From the NCBI RefSeq assembly GCF_003121405.1, contig NZ_QBUY01000017.1, positions 1-64,000 on the forward strand: a stretch of DNA of 64,000 nt. Reading direction: 5' to 3'. The stretch comes from Paraburkholderia sp. C35. GTDB lineage: Bacteria; Pseudomonadota; Gammaproteobacteria; Burkholderiales; Burkholderiaceae. Below, piece after piece: positions 16,212 to 25,916 of the stretch (the stretch's first letter is position 1; each line of letters opens with the position of its first letter). Position numbers and translations under genes: made by a program. The notes beneath the pieces are model-generated. The model was not told the origin of the DNA, did not search any database, and saw only the letters and a list, made by a program, of their open reading frames with translations.

Positions 16212-16439
16212 GGCGGCGCGGCGCATCCGAGCTTCGCCCGCCGGTTTGTCTTTTTGCGAACGCCTGCTTTGAAAAGGGGCGTTCGCCTCCCACACGATTT
16301 TGTGCCAGCGCTTTCGCTGGATGCCGCGCGACACACGTCATGTGTCCTATGCCTTCCTGCCGGACGGCATCCCATCAGAATCGGCCGTGCCGACCGGTAC
16401 AATGAGCGCTTCCGACTCATCGCTGGTTTCCTTTTTCCC

Positions 16440-18365
16440 ATGTCGCTTTACACCATCACGGGCGCGCAACTGGCGTTCGGCCATGTCGCGCTGCTCGATC
16501 ACGCGGATTTCTCTCTCGAAGCCGGCGAGCGCGTCGGGCTGATCGGCCGCAACGGCGCGGGCAAGTCGTCGCTGCTGAAAATCGTCGCCGAGCTGGCCAG
16601 GCCGGACGACGGTCTCATCACGCGTCAACAGGATCTCGTCACCGTCTACGTGCCGCAGGAACCCGAGTTCGACGGCGACGTGACGGTCTTCGACGCAGTC
16701 GCGGCGGGCCTCACGCATGCGGGTGCGCTGCTGGACGAATACAACGCTGTCGCGCACGAACTGGCGGAAACGCCCGAAGGCGCGCAGCACGATGCATTGC
16801 TCGCGCGCATGAACACGCTGCAGTCGTCGCTCGATGCGACCGACGCGTGGAACTGGCGCACGCGTGTCGCCACGACGCTCGCACAGATCGGCCTCGACGG
16901 CGACGCGCGGGTGGGCTCGCTGTCGGGCGGCATGCAAAAGCGCGTCGCGCTGGCGCGGGCGCTGGTGGTGCAGCCAGACGTGCTGCTGCTGGACGAGCCG
17001 ACCAACCACCTGGACTTCGACGGTATCCGCTGGCTCGAAGAACTGCTGGTGTCGCAGCGCGCCGGGCTGCTGTTCATCACGCACGATCGCGCTTTTCTGG
17101 ATCGGGTTGCCACGCGTATCGTCGAACTGGATCGTGGGCGTCTGCTGTCGTATCCCGGCAATTTCTCGGCGTATCAGACGCGCAAGGCGCAGCAACTGGA
17201 AGTGGAGCGCGTCGAAAACGAAAAATTCGACAAGCTGCTCGCACAGGAAGAAGTGTGGATCCGCAAGGGCGTCGAAGCGCGCCGTACGCGCAGCGTCGGA
17301 CGCATTGCGCGGCTCGTGCAGATGCGCAATGACCGCGCGGAACGCCGCAACGTGCAGGGCAATGTGAAGCTCGACGTCGGGCAGGGCGAGAAGTCCGGCA
17401 AGATCGTCGCCGAACTCACGGATGTGACCAAGCGCTACGGCGAGCGCACCGTGGTCGACCGGTTCTCGACGACGGTGATGCGCGGCGACAAGATCGGTTT
17501 TGTCGGTCCGAACGGTGCGGGCAAGACGCCCTTGCTCAAGCTGATTCTCGGCGAGTTGCAGCCGGACGACGGCAAGGTGCGTGTCGGCACCAACTTGCAA
17601 GTGGCTTACTTCGACCAGATGCGTGCGCAGCTCGATCTCGATAAGAGTCTCGCTGACACGATCAGCCCCGGCAGCGATTGGGTCGAGATCAACGGCCAGA
17701 AAAAGCACGTGATGAGCTATCTCGGCGACTTCCTGTGCGCGCCTGAGCGCGCGCGCTCGCCCGTCAAGTCGCTGTCGGGCGGCGAGCGCAACCGCTTGCT
17801 GCTCGCGCGTCTTTTTGCGCGACCGGCGAACGTGCTGGTCCTCGACGAACCGACCAACGACCTCGATATCCCGACACTCGAACTGCTCGAAGAACTGCTG
17901 ACCGACTACGACGGCACGGTGTTGCTGGTGAGCCACGACCGCGCGTTTCTGGATAACGTGGTGACGTCGGTGATTGCTTCGGAAGGCGCGGGCAAGTGGC
18001 GTGAATATGTCGGCGGGTTCACGGACTGGCAGATCCAGCGCGATCGCTCCGAGCAGATCGCGCAGCAGGATGCGCCGAAAGAACAGCCGAAGGAAGCTGC
18101 GCCGAAGGAAAGCGCAGCGGGCCGCAACGCGCAACGCACCGTGAAGCTTTCATTCAAGGAACAGCGCGAGCTGGAAGCCTTGCCGGAGCAGATCGCCGCG
18201 CTCGAAGCGGAGCAGAAGGCGATCGGCGCGCAGATCGAAGACGGTTCGATCTTCGTCAAGGATGCGCAGGAAGGCGCGCGGTTGACCGAGCGCTATGCGG
18301 CGATCGACGAGGAGTTGCTGGTGGCGCTTGAGCGGTGGGATGAACTGGAGAGCAAGCGGAAGTAA
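16440..18365 (+). CDS. uup: ABC-F family ATPase, Uup type
   Basis: 641 residues from ATG 16440, a start that gives the usual MSLYTITGAQLAFGH head. There are two ATPase domains without membrane segments. The first has Walker A GRNGAGKSS and signature LSGGMQKRVALARAL. The second has GPNGAGKTP, signature LSGGERNRLLLARLF and DEPTNDLD. A linker with charged helices (about 250-300) and a C-terminal coiled coil (LSFKEQRELEALPEQIAALE) mark the Uup branch, which acts on ribosomes or DNA rather than in transport. In the second Walker A the residue after GKT is Pro, where Thr or Ser is usual; the Mg-binding Thr is kept. Confidence 0.92.
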   Translation: MSLYTITGAQLAFGHVALLDHADFSLEAGERVGLIGRNGAGKSSLLKIVAELARPDDGLITRQQDLVTVYVPQEPEFDGDVTVFDAVAAGLTHAGALLDEYNAVAHELAETPEGAQHDALLARMNTLQSSLDATDAWNWRTRVATTLAQIGLDGDARVGSLSGGMQKRVALARALVVQPDVLLLDEPTNHLDFDGIRWLEELLVSQRAGLLFITHDRAFLDRVATRIVELDRGRLLSYPGNFSAYQTRKAQQLEVERVENEKFDKLLAQEEVWIRKGVEARRTRSVGRIARLVQMRNDRAERRNVQGNVKLDVGQGEKSGKIVAELTDVTKRYGERTVVDRFSTTVMRGDKIGFVGPNGAGKTPLLKLILGELQPDDGKVRVGTNLQVAYFDQMRAQLDLDKSLADTISPGSDWVEINGQKKHVMSYLGDFLCAPERARSPVKSLSGGERNRLLLARLFARPANVLVLDEPTNDLDIPTLELLEELLTDYDGTVLLVSHDRAFLDNVVTSVIASEGAGKWREYVGGFTDWQIQRDRSEQIAQQDAPKEQPKEAAPKESAAGRNAQRTVKLSFKEQRELEALPEQIAALEAEQKAIGAQIEDGSIFVKDAQEGARLTERYAAIDEELLVALERWDELESKRK

Positions 18366-18386
18366 CGCGCGGCGCGCGGGCAGACG

Positions 18387-18746
18387 TCAGGGTGTTTGCC
18401 CGCGAACGACAGCGATTTGCTGTTTCAAGATGGGCAGGTCGCGCACGATTGTTTGCCAGATGATGTTCGTGTCCACGGAAAAATAGCCGTGCGAAACACG
18501 CTTTCGCATCAGGTACATCTCCTCCCACGGCACGTTGGCATGTTGCGCGGCGAACTCCGGATGGTCGCGCTCAACGTTACGAGCGGCTTCTCCAATGATC
18601 TCGAGATTTCGGATTGCAGCGTCCTGGATGTGCGACTCGGCGGCAAATGCGTCTGCTGTGATGCCTTGCGTGTAGCGTTCGATTCTGCTGATTGCTTCCA
18701 GCATGTGATCGAGATAGTCGGCGATGCGAAGGTCGCTTTTCTTCAC
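18387..18746 (-). CDS. hepT: HepT-like HEPN ribonuclease toxin (DUF86)
   Basis: 119 residues, all-helical HEPN fold. The RX4HXY active-site motif is present as RKRVSHGY near residue 100, and the N-terminal half shows the DUF86 pattern (DYLDHMLEAISRIERYT, NLEIIGEAARNV). HEPN toxins cut RNA and are kept silent by an MNT-domain partner that modifies the active-site Tyr with AMP. The start overlaps the MNT gene by 4 bases (ATGA), which supports a coupled toxin-antitoxin pair. Confidence 0.88.
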   Translation of the reverse strand: MKKSDLRIADYLDHMLEAISRIERYTQGITADAFAAESHIQDAAIRNLEIIGEAARNVERDHPEFAAQHANVPWEEMYLMRKRVSHGYFSVDTNIIWQTIVRDLPILKQQIAVVRGQTP

Positions 18747-19033
18747 ACTGGCACCGCTTCGCTGACGACGCGTGCGCGAAACGATTCGGGCAAGGCCAAC
18801 GGAGTCAATACGTCGACGGATACGCCCAGTAAGGCTTCCAGCCGGCGCTGGATACGCGCAATATCGAGCAGCGTGGTTTCCGGCGTCGGATCAACGAGCA
18901 GGTCGAGATCGCTGTCGTCGTCATCTTCGCCTGTTATAACTGAACCGAACACGCGCGCATTCCTCGCGTGGTGTTCCGCGACGATGCTCCGGATCTCGGC
19001 GCGATGCTCGCGCATTGCCTCAGAAGGTTTCAC
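18743..19033 (-). CDS. mntA: MntA-like nucleotidyltransferase antitoxin
   Basis: 96 residues from GTG 19031-19033, with GGAG 7 bases upstream. An ATG at 19067-19069 would add 12 residues without a ribosome site. The minimal nucleotidyltransferase motif GS-X10-DXD is intact: GS, ten residues, then DLD (GSVITGEDDDDSDLDLLVD). A third acidic residue lies in VDVLTP. Such proteins add AMP groups to the HepT toxin and neutralise it. The hepT gene follows with a 4-base overlap. Confidence 0.88.
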   Translation of the reverse strand: MKPSEAMREHRAEIRSIVAEHHARNARVFGSVITGEDDDDSDLDLLVDPTPETTLLDIARIQRRLEALLGVSVDVLTPLALPESFRARVVSEAVPV

Positions 19034-19355
19034 GTCAACGCTCCGTGACACAGGGTGGAAAACAGACATTAAAAGCCGGTTACAGCGTAACTATATCCGG
19101 TGGCGTGTGTCGGCGGCGATACGACAGTTGGCCTATACCATTTGTCCTACACCCATCATCTAAATTGCCCCGCGCATCGAAATCAGTAAAATACCCGCGA
19201 ACCTGCTTCCCACGGTCCTTTCAGCGAATCACCCCGAACGGGTGTCGAAGGAACACCGCGGAAAGCAGGCAAGGCAAACCGATAACCGCTGCACGCAAGT
19301 CGCGCAGCGCACACACTCCGTTGTTTCGTTTCGCTTTTTTTGAAAACTCAACGCA

Positions 19356-19390
19356 TTGTCCACGTACCTGTCCACAGGACATGTGGACAA
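19356..19390. promoter_or_regulatory. Inverted repeat with DnaA-box-like 9-mers upstream of parE
   Basis: TGTCCACA (19369-19376) and TGTGGACA (19382-19389) form a perfect 8-bp inverted repeat with a 5-base spacer, 28 bases before the parE ATG. With TTGTCCACG at 19356-19364 there are three 9-mers that differ from the DnaA box TTATCCACA by one or two bases. No other gene is seen in 19034-19417. Confidence 0.4.
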
Positions 19391-19417
19391 CGATGAACCG
19401 ACGGACCCGAGCAAGCC

Positions 19418-21403
19418 ATGTCAACGAAAAAGCCTAACGCCGCCTATAGCGAAGCATCGATCAAGGTGCTCAAGGGCCTGGAGCCGGTCAAACAGCGGCC
19501 CGGCATGTACACGCGCACCGAAAATCCGCTGCACATCATCCAGGAAGTCATCGACAACGCGTCCGACGAAGCGCTCGGCGGCTATGGCCGCCAGATCACC
19601 GTCACGCTGCATGCCGACCAGTCCGTATCCGTCGAGGACGACGGGCGCGGCATTCCGTTCGGCATGCACCCCGAAGAGGGCGTCCCCGTCGTCGAAATCG
19701 TTTTCACGCGCCTTCATGCGGGCGGCAAGTTCGACAAGGCGGCCGGCGGCGCGTACACGTTCTCGGGCGGCCTGCACGGCGTCGGCGTGTCGGTCACGAA
19801 CGCGCTGTCCACACGCCTCGACGTCACCGTGTGGCGCGACAACAAGGTGGCCGAACTGAGCTTCTCGCATGGCGACGTGGTCAAGCCGCTGCAGGTGCGC
19901 GCCGCGACCAAGACCGAGAAGAAGTCGGGCACGCGCGTCACCGCGTGGGCCGATCCGAAATACTTCGATTCCCCGAATCTGCCGCTGGGCGAACTGCAGC
20001 GTCTGTTGCGCTCGAAAGCCGTGTTGCTGCCGGGCGTCGAAGTCGTGCTCGTCAACGAGAAAACGGGCGAGCGCCAAAGCTGGAAATACGAAGACGGCCT
20101 GCGCGGCTATCTGATGGAAGGCATGGCGGGCAGCGATCTGCTGATCCCGCTGTTCGAAGGCGAGCGCTACGCGGAAAGCTCGCGCTCGAATGAAGAGACG
20201 TTCGCCGAAGGCGAGGGCGCGGCGTGGGTCGTTGCCTGGAGCGAAGAAGGGCCGCTCACGCGCGAGTCCTACGTCAATCTGATTCCGACGCCGGCGGGCG
20301 GCACGCACGAAGCGGGCTTGCGCGACGGTCTGTTCCAGGCCGTGAAGAGCTTTGTCGAACTGCACAACCTGCAGCCCAAGGGCGTGAAACTGCTCGCGGA
20401 AGACGTGTTCGCGCGGGTGTCCTTCGTGCTGTCGGCGAAGGTGCTCGACCCGCAGTTCCAGGGGCAAATCAAGGAGCGTCTGAATAGCCGCGATGCCGTC
20501 AAGCTGGTGTCGTCGTTTGCGCGTCCGGCGTTGGAGCTGTGGCTCAACCAGCACGTCGAGCACGGCAAGAAACTCGCCGATCTCGTCATCAAGCAGGCGC
20601 AGGCGCGCACGCGTGCCGGCCAGAAGGTCGAGAAGCGCAAGAGTTCGGGTGTCGCCGTGCTGCCGGGCAAGCTGACCGATTGCGAATCGACGGAAATTGG
20701 CCGCAATGAGCTGTTCCTCGTCGAGGGTGACTCGGCGGGCGGTTCCGCGAAGATGGGCCGCGACAAGGAGTTTCAGGCCATTCTGCCGCTGCGCGGCAAG
20801 GTGCTGAATACGTGGGAATCCGAGCGCGACCGTTTGTTCGCGAACAACGAAGTGCACGACATTTCCGTGGCGATCGGCGTCGATCCGCATAACCCGGATG
20901 ACACTGTCGACTTGTCCAATTTGCGCTACGGCAAGATCTGTATCTTGTCCGATGCTGACGTCGACGGCTCGCACATTCAGGTGCTGCTGCTCACGCTGTT
21001 CTTCAAGCACTTCCCGCAACTGATCGAACGCGGTCACGTGCATGTCGCGCGTCCGCCGCTGTTCCGCGTCGATGCGCCCGCGCGCGGCAAGAAGCCCGCG
21101 CAGAAGCTGTACGCGCTCGACGAAGGCGAACTCGAAGCGATTCTCGACAAGCTGCGCAAGGACGGCGTGCGCGAGTCGCAATGGTCGATCAGCCGCTTCA
21201 AGGGCCTTGGTGAAATGAGCGCCGAGCAGCTGTGGGATACGACGATGAACCCGGACACGCGGCGCCTGTCGCCTGTCGCGCTGGGCGAACTCGACTTCGA
21301 CGCGACCGTCGCACGCATGACGATGCTGATGGGCAAGGGCGAAGCATCGTCGCGCCGTAGCTGGCTCGAAGAGAAGGGCAACCAGGTCGAAGCGGATATC
21401 TGA
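19418..21403 (+). CDS. parE: DNA topoisomerase IV subunit B
   Basis: 661 residues. This is the ATPase half of topoisomerase IV, which unlinks daughter chromosomes. The GHKL ATPase domain shows EVIDNASDEALGGYG, the DDGRGIPFG loop and GGLHGVGVSVTNALS. The Toprim domain shows LVEGDSAGGSAK and SDADVDGSHI with the metal-binding acids. The extra insert that marks many GyrB proteins is absent, and the parC gene follows 82 bases later, so ParE rather than GyrB is the right call. Confidence 0.96.
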   Translation: MSTKKPNAAYSEASIKVLKGLEPVKQRPGMYTRTENPLHIIQEVIDNASDEALGGYGRQITVTLHADQSVSVEDDGRGIPFGMHPEEGVPVVEIVFTRLHAGGKFDKAAGGAYTFSGGLHGVGVSVTNALSTRLDVTVWRDNKVAELSFSHGDVVKPLQVRAATKTEKKSGTRVTAWADPKYFDSPNLPLGELQRLLRSKAVLLPGVEVVLVNEKTGERQSWKYEDGLRGYLMEGMAGSDLLIPLFEGERYAESSRSNEETFAEGEGAAWVVAWSEEGPLTRESYVNLIPTPAGGTHEAGLRDGLFQAVKSFVELHNLQPKGVKLLAEDVFARVSFVLSAKVLDPQFQGQIKERLNSRDAVKLVSSFARPALELWLNQHVEHGKKLADLVIKQAQARTRAGQKVEKRKSSGVAVLPGKLTDCESTEIGRNELFLVEGDSAGGSAKMGRDKEFQAILPLRGKVLNTWESERDRLFANNEVHDISVAIGVDPHNPDDTVDLSNLRYGKICILSDADVDGSHIQVLLLTLFFKHFPQLIERGHVHVARPPLFRVDAPARGKKPAQKLYALDEGELEAILDKLRKDGVRESQWSISRFKGLGEMSAEQLWDTTMNPDTRRLSPVALGELDFDATVARMTMLMGKGEASSRRSWLEEKGNQVEADI

Positions 21404-21485
21404 GCGATGCCGCGCTTCGTACTTCGTGTTGAGTGAAGCAACACGTTACGCGAAGCGCGCCGCCCAACAAGGACACGGAATCTAG

Positions 21486-23807
21486 ATGGACGACAACACT
21501 CCCGATCTTTTCACCGAGCCGGCCGCGCCCGAAGGCGATGTGCTGACGCTGGGCAACTACGCGGAACGTGCGTATCTCGACTACGCGGTGAGCGTGGTGA
21601 AGGGCCGCGCGCTGCCCGATGTCTGCGACGGCCAGAAGCCGGTGCAGCGGCGCATCCTGTACGCGATGAACGAGATGGGTCTCGGCGACAACGCGAAGCC
21701 GGTGAAGTCCGCGCGCGTGGTCGGTGACGTGCTGGGTAAGTATCACCCGCACGGCGACCAGTCGGCGTACGACGCGCTGGTGCGTCTCGCGCAGGACTTC
21801 TCGATGCGCTATCCGCTGATCGACGGCCAGGGCAACTTCGGCTCGCGCGACGGCGACGGCGCAGCGGCGATGCGCTACACGGAAGCGCGCCTCACGCCGA
21901 TCGCGAAACTGCTGCTCGACGAAATTGACCAGGGCACGGTCGATTTCATGCCGAACTACGACGGCTCGTTCGAAGAACCGAAGCTGTTGCCCGCACGTTT
22001 GCCGTTCGTGCTGCTGAACGGCGCATCGGGTATCGCCGTCGGTCTGGCAACAGAAATTCCGTCGCATAACCTGCGCGAAGTCGCGGCGGCTGCCGTCGCG
22101 ATGATCCGTCATCCGAACATCACGCATGCCGAACTGATGCAACTGGTGCCCGGTCCGGACTTCCCGGGCGGCGGCCAGATCATTTCGAGCGAAACGGAAA
22201 TCGCCCAGGCCTATGAGACGGGACGCGGCAGTCTGAAGGTGCGCGCGCGCTACAAGATCGAAGATCTCGCGCGTGGCCAGTGGCAACTCGTCATTACCGA
22301 ACTGCCGCCGAATACGTCTGGCCAAAAGGTGCTGGAAGAGATCGAGGAACAGACAAATCCGAAGATCAAGCTTGGCAAGAAATCGCTGACGCCGGAACAG
22401 CTTCAGACGAAGCAGACGCTGCTTGGTCTGCTCGACGCCGTGCGCGACGAATCGGGCAAGGACGCGCCCGTGCGTCTCGTGTTCGAGCCGAAGTCGCGCA
22501 CCATCGATCAAGCCGAGTTCGTCACCACGCTGCTCGCGCACACGAGCCTCGAATCGAATGCACCGCTGAACCTGGTGATGGTCGGTTCGGACGGACGCCC
22601 GCGTCAGAAAGGTATCGGCGAGATCCTGCGCGAATGGGTCGGCTTCCGTTTCGCGACGGTCACGCGTCGCACGCAGCATCGTCTGGGCAAGGTCAACGAC
22701 CGGATTCACATCCTCGAAGGCCGGATGATCGTCTTTTTGAATATCGACGAAGTCATCCGCATCATCCGCGAATCCGACGAGCCCAAGGCAGCGCTGATCG
22801 CAGCCTTTGGTCTGTCCGACCGGCAGGCCGAGGACATTCTTGAAATCCGGCTGCGTCAATTGGCGCGCCTGGAAAAGATCAAGATCGAGAAGGAACTGTC
22901 CGAACTGCGCGACGAGAAGTCGAAGCTCGAAGAACTGCTCGGCAGCGAATCGGCGATGAAACGTCTGCTCATCAAGGAAATCGAAGCTGACGCAAAGCAA
23001 TACGGCGACGATCGCCGCACGCTGATCCAGCAGGAAAAGCGCGCGACGTTCGAAGCGCGTGTCGTCGATGAACCGGTCACGGTTGTCGTATCGCAGAAGG
23101 GCTGGGTGCGTGCGCTGAAGGGCCACGGTCTCGATCCCGCTGGCTTCACGTTCAAGGCGGGTGACGGTCTGTACGCGGCGTTCCAGTGCCGCACACCTGA
23201 CATGTTGATCGCGTGGGGCAGCAAGGGTCGCGTGTATTCCGTCGCGGTTGCGCTGCTGCCGGGCGGCCGCGGTGATGGCGTGCCTGTTACGTCGCTGATC
23301 GAGCTCGAATCGGGCACGCATCTGATGCATTACTTCGCGGCGTCGGCGGAACAGGCGTTGCTGCTGGCATCGTCGAATGGCTTTGGCTTTATCGCGAAGG
23401 TCGGCGACATGGTGAGCCGCGTGAAGGCGGGCAAGGCGTTCATGACCCTCGACGAAGGCGCAACGCCGCTCGCGCCAATGCCGATGCTGCCGGACGCGAC
23501 GCAAGTGGCATGTCTGTCGGCCAATGGTCGTCTGCTGGTATTCGGTCTCGACGAGATGAAGACGCTCTCGGGCGGCGGACGCGGCGTGATCCTGATGGCG
23601 CTCGATCCGAACGAAGCACTGACGCAGGCGCTTGCCATCAGCAAGGCAGGCGTCGTGCTCGAAGGCATGTATCGCAACAAGCCGACGGAAGAACAGCTGG
23701 CGGGTGCTTCACTGTCTTCGTGTGTCGGCAAGCGCGCGCGCAAGGGTCGTGCGCCGGATACGAAGCTGAAGGAAGTGACGTCGTTGCGTCCTGTACTGGG
23801 CACCTGA
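21486..23807 (+). CDS. parC: DNA topoisomerase IV subunit A
   Basis: 773 residues. The cleavage-religation half of topoisomerase IV has catalytic Tyr131 in [10 protein letters not shown] preceded by GNFGSRDGD. The quinolone-contact region reads [12 protein letters not shown]: the position of E. coli Ser80 is Gln92 and that of Glu84 is Asp96. The C-terminal part (after about 500) has the degenerate beta-pinwheel repeats of ParC. No typical GyrA box is apparent. It is co-transcribed with parE in all likelihood. Confidence 0.95.
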   Translation: MDDNTPDLFTEPAAPEGDVLTLGNYAERAYLDYAVSVVKGRALPDVCDGQKPVQRRILYAMNEMGLGDNAKPVKSARVVGDVLGKYHPHGDQSAYDALVRLAQDFSMRYPLIDGQGNFGSRDGDGAAAMRYTEARLTPIAKLLLDEIDQGTVDFMPNYDGSFEEPKLLPARLPFVLLNGASGIAVGLATEIPSHNLREVAAAAVAMIRHPNITHAELMQLVPGPDFPGGGQIISSETEIAQAYETGRGSLKVRARYKIEDLARGQWQLVITELPPNTSGQKVLEEIEEQTNPKIKLGKKSLTPEQLQTKQTLLGLLDAVRDESGKDAPVRLVFEPKSRTIDQAEFVTTLLAHTSLESNAPLNLVMVGSDGRPRQKGIGEILREWVGFRFATVTRRTQHRLGKVNDRIHILEGRMIVFLNIDEVIRIIRESDEPKAALIAAFGLSDRQAEDILEIRLRQLARLEKIKIEKELSELRDEKSKLEELLGSESAMKRLLIKEIEADAKQYGDDRRTLIQQEKRATFEARVVDEPVTVVVSQKGWVRALKGHGLDPAGFTFKAGDGLYAAFQCRTPDMLIAWGSKGRVYSVAVALLPGGRGDGVPVTSLIELESGTHLMHYFAASAEQALLLASSNGFGFIAKVGDMVSRVKAGKAFMTLDEGATPLAPMPMLPDATQVACLSANGRLLVFGLDEMKTLSGGGRGVILMALDPNEALTQALAISKAGVVLEGMYRNKPTEEQLAGASLSSCVGKRARKGRAPDTKLKEVTSLRPVLGT

Positions 23808-23830
23808 CGACTGCACACCGAAAGGCCCGG

Positions 23831-23854
23831 ACCGTGAGCGGGGTGTCTCACGGT
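23831..23854. terminator. Inverted repeat after parC, possible terminator
   Basis: ACCGTGAG (23831-23838) and CTCACGGT (23847-23854) form a perfect 8-bp stem with an 8-base loop, 24 bases after the parC stop. No T run follows, so it would be a weak or Rho-assisted stop. Confidence 0.4.
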
Positions 23855-23998
23855 TTGACGCATAAATGAGCAAATAAATTAGCGCAGCAAATGAACTGCG
23901 CAACACGTCGTGAGTCGAACGCGGTCATTGACGCATGTCAGTGCCGCGTTTCTGGCTGCACAAAACGGCAGCGCGCTATATCGGGAAAGGAAAACTAC

Positions 23999-24457
23999 AT
24001 GAACAAGGCGATCGAAATCGCGCTCTTTCTGCATCTGCTGGGTGTCGCCGTATGGATCGGTGGCATGATATTCGCGCATTTCTGCCTGCGTCCGGCGCTG
24101 GAAGATCTGTCGCCGCAATTGCGCTTGCCGCTGTGGGAATCGGTGTTTGGCCGGTTCTTCAACTGGGTCGGCGTGTCGGTGCTGGTGATCTTGCTGACGG
24201 GTGGTTTTCTGTTGATGCAGTTTGGTGGCGGTCATGCCACGTGGCAACTGCATGCAATGGCTGGCATCGGCATCGTAATGATGCTGATTTTCGGGCATAT
24301 CCGCTTTGCCGTTTTTCCGCGCATTCGCCGCGCCGTGCAGGCGCAGAAGTGGCCAGATGGGGCGAGGGCGGTGGCGACCGTGCGACGCCTGGTCGTCGTG
24401 AATCTGGTGCTGGGAGTGGTGACGATTGGAGTGGCGGTGTTGTCTCGAGGGTTTTGA
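23999..24457 (+). CDS. CopD-like integral membrane protein
   Basis: 152 residues from ATG 23999, with GAAAGGA upstream. There are four hydrophobic helices. The start ALFLHLLGVAVWIGGMIFAHF with His and Trp resembles the first helix of CopD/PcoD-type and related DUF families, where the His sits in the membrane and may bind a metal or haem. HLHAM-like (QLHAMAGIG) and a late VVNLVLGVVTIGVAVL helix complete the fold. The role is unknown; copper transfer is possible but unproven here. Confidence 0.75.
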   Translation: MNKAIEIALFLHLLGVAVWIGGMIFAHFCLRPALEDLSPQLRLPLWESVFGRFFNWVGVSVLVILLTGGFLLMQFGGGHATWQLHAMAGIGIVMMLIFGHIRFAVFPRIRRAVQAQKWPDGARAVATVRRLVVVNLVLGVVTIGVAVLSRGF

Positions 24458-24479
24458 GCGTAGAGCTTAAGCGTGAAGC

Positions 24480-25715
24480 TTAAGCGGCCGGCACGAAATA
24501 CAACCACACCCCGCACGCCACGGCAACGGTCCCGTACACCGCATAGACAGGCAGCTTCAGCTTGCCAAAACACACACCGGAAAACGCAGCCGTCACGAGA
24601 TAAGCTGGCTCGAACGGCACGTTTCGCACAATCCGCAACACGGCGACCGCGAGAAACGCGGTCGTCACTGCACGCAACACCCGCATGCCGTGCTCGAAGC
24701 GGGGATTCAGCTTCAACTGATGCAGATGCCGCTGCGCCAGCACCACGAGACACCCCGACGGCACGAACAGTGCAACGGTGGCAAAGACAGCGCCCCGCCA
24801 TCCCTCGATCAGATAGCCGAAAAACGGCACCACGTTCAACAGCGGTCCCGGCGATAACGGCGACAATGAAAACGCCAGCGTGAACTCGTTATCGGTCACG
24901 CCGACCGTGGGCGTCACGAACAGCGTCTTCAGCACAGGCAACGCAGAGAAGCCGCCGCCGAACAGCGTCAATCCCGCGCCCGCCAGCCGTGGCCACAGCA
25001 ACGCGAGTTCATAGCGATGCGGCAACGGCAGCGCAAACACCACCAGCAATACGCTCAAGCCGATCAACAGCCGCCAGTCGCCTGCGCTCAACGTCGTCGA
25101 CAGACGGGCGCCGCGCGCTTTGCTGCGCACCCATCCCGACATGAACGCCGCACCGAGAATGCCGATATAGGCGGCAGGCGTGTGCGCGCCAACCAATGCA
25201 ATGCTGCCCAGCACGGCGGCGATCCATTCGAGCCGTCCTCGCACCAGCGCGCGCGTCTGCTTGTACCAGGTCACGCCGATCAGCGTCGCCAGCACGACAC
25301 TGAAATGATTGAGCAGCGTCTGCGAAGCGACTTCGCGCACCAGCGGCGTCTGATAGAAGATGGCGAACGCCGTCATCAGCATGAAGAAGGGCAGCACGCT
25401 CGCAATGCCCGCCACCCAGGCGCCCGCGCGTCCGCGCAGCACGTGGCCGAGTTGCACCGCGACGTTGCAGCCAACGGGTCCCGGCACCATCCACGCGAGC
25501 GCAACGATATCGGAGTACGCAAGGCGCGTCAGACGTTCCTCACGCTCGACATAATGGTTTTCCAGTTGCGCCATCAGCGCGAGTCCGCCCCACGACAGCG
25601 CGGACAATCCAAATACCACGCGAAACAGCGTCCACAGCGGCTCGCGCTCGTGGCGTTGCGTGACTTCCTCTCCTGCCGGCGCGTGTAGCGCCGTCATCTG
25701 CCGGGCTGGCCGCAT
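24480..25715 (-). CDS. Chromate transporter, ChrA family
   Basis: 411 residues with two homologous CHR halves. The first half shows FGLSALSWGGLALMAQLE and VPGPVGCNVAVQLGHVLRG; the second shows FGGGFSALPVL and SPLSPGPLLNVVPFFGYL. About 10-12 hydrophobic helices are seen. The long form exports chromate across the inner membrane by antiport in Cupriavidus and Pseudomonas. In the first half the GGP-type motif is altered (SWGGLA), so the substrate may differ. No chrB or reductase gene adjoins. Confidence 0.85.
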   Translation of the reverse strand: MRPARQMTALHAPAGEEVTQRHEREPLWTLFRVVFGLSALSWGGLALMAQLENHYVEREERLTRLAYSDIVALAWMVPGPVGCNVAVQLGHVLRGRAGAWVAGIASVLPFFMLMTAFAIFYQTPLVREVASQTLLNHFSVVLATLIGVTWYKQTRALVRGRLEWIAAVLGSIALVGAHTPAAYIGILGAAFMSGWVRSKARGARLSTTLSAGDWRLLIGLSVLLVVFALPLPHRYELALLWPRLAGAGLTLFGGGFSALPVLKTLFVTPTVGVTDNEFTLAFSLSPLSPGPLLNVVPFFGYLIEGWRGAVFATVALFVPSGCLVVLAQRHLHQLKLNPRFEHGMRVLRAVTTAFLAVAVLRIVRNVPFEPAYLVTAAFSGVCFGKLKLPVYAVYGTVAVACGVWLYFVPAA

Positions 25716-25916
25716 GCGAACACCTGTTGGGCTGGTTTCTTATCCGGCGCGCGCCGTCGATGGCCACGACAACACGCGCTGAGGTCATGCGAAGTCGGGC
25801 GCGCTCAGGCGATGGCGCGCCCGATGTGCGTCGATTCCCTTCATCTTCTGCCCGGCGTATGACGTGCGCCGGTTGACTTGCGACAAGCGAAGCAGCGCCG
25901 CTGCGGCGCGCTCCGC

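Noticed and set aside
16347..18134. Long minus-strand open frame opposite uup
   Set aside because: It is a shadow of the Uup coding region, with the same Arg/Gln/Val-rich pattern and no ribosome site.
21198..23504. 768-residue open frame opposite parC
   Set aside because: Antisense shadow of parC; no protein motif.
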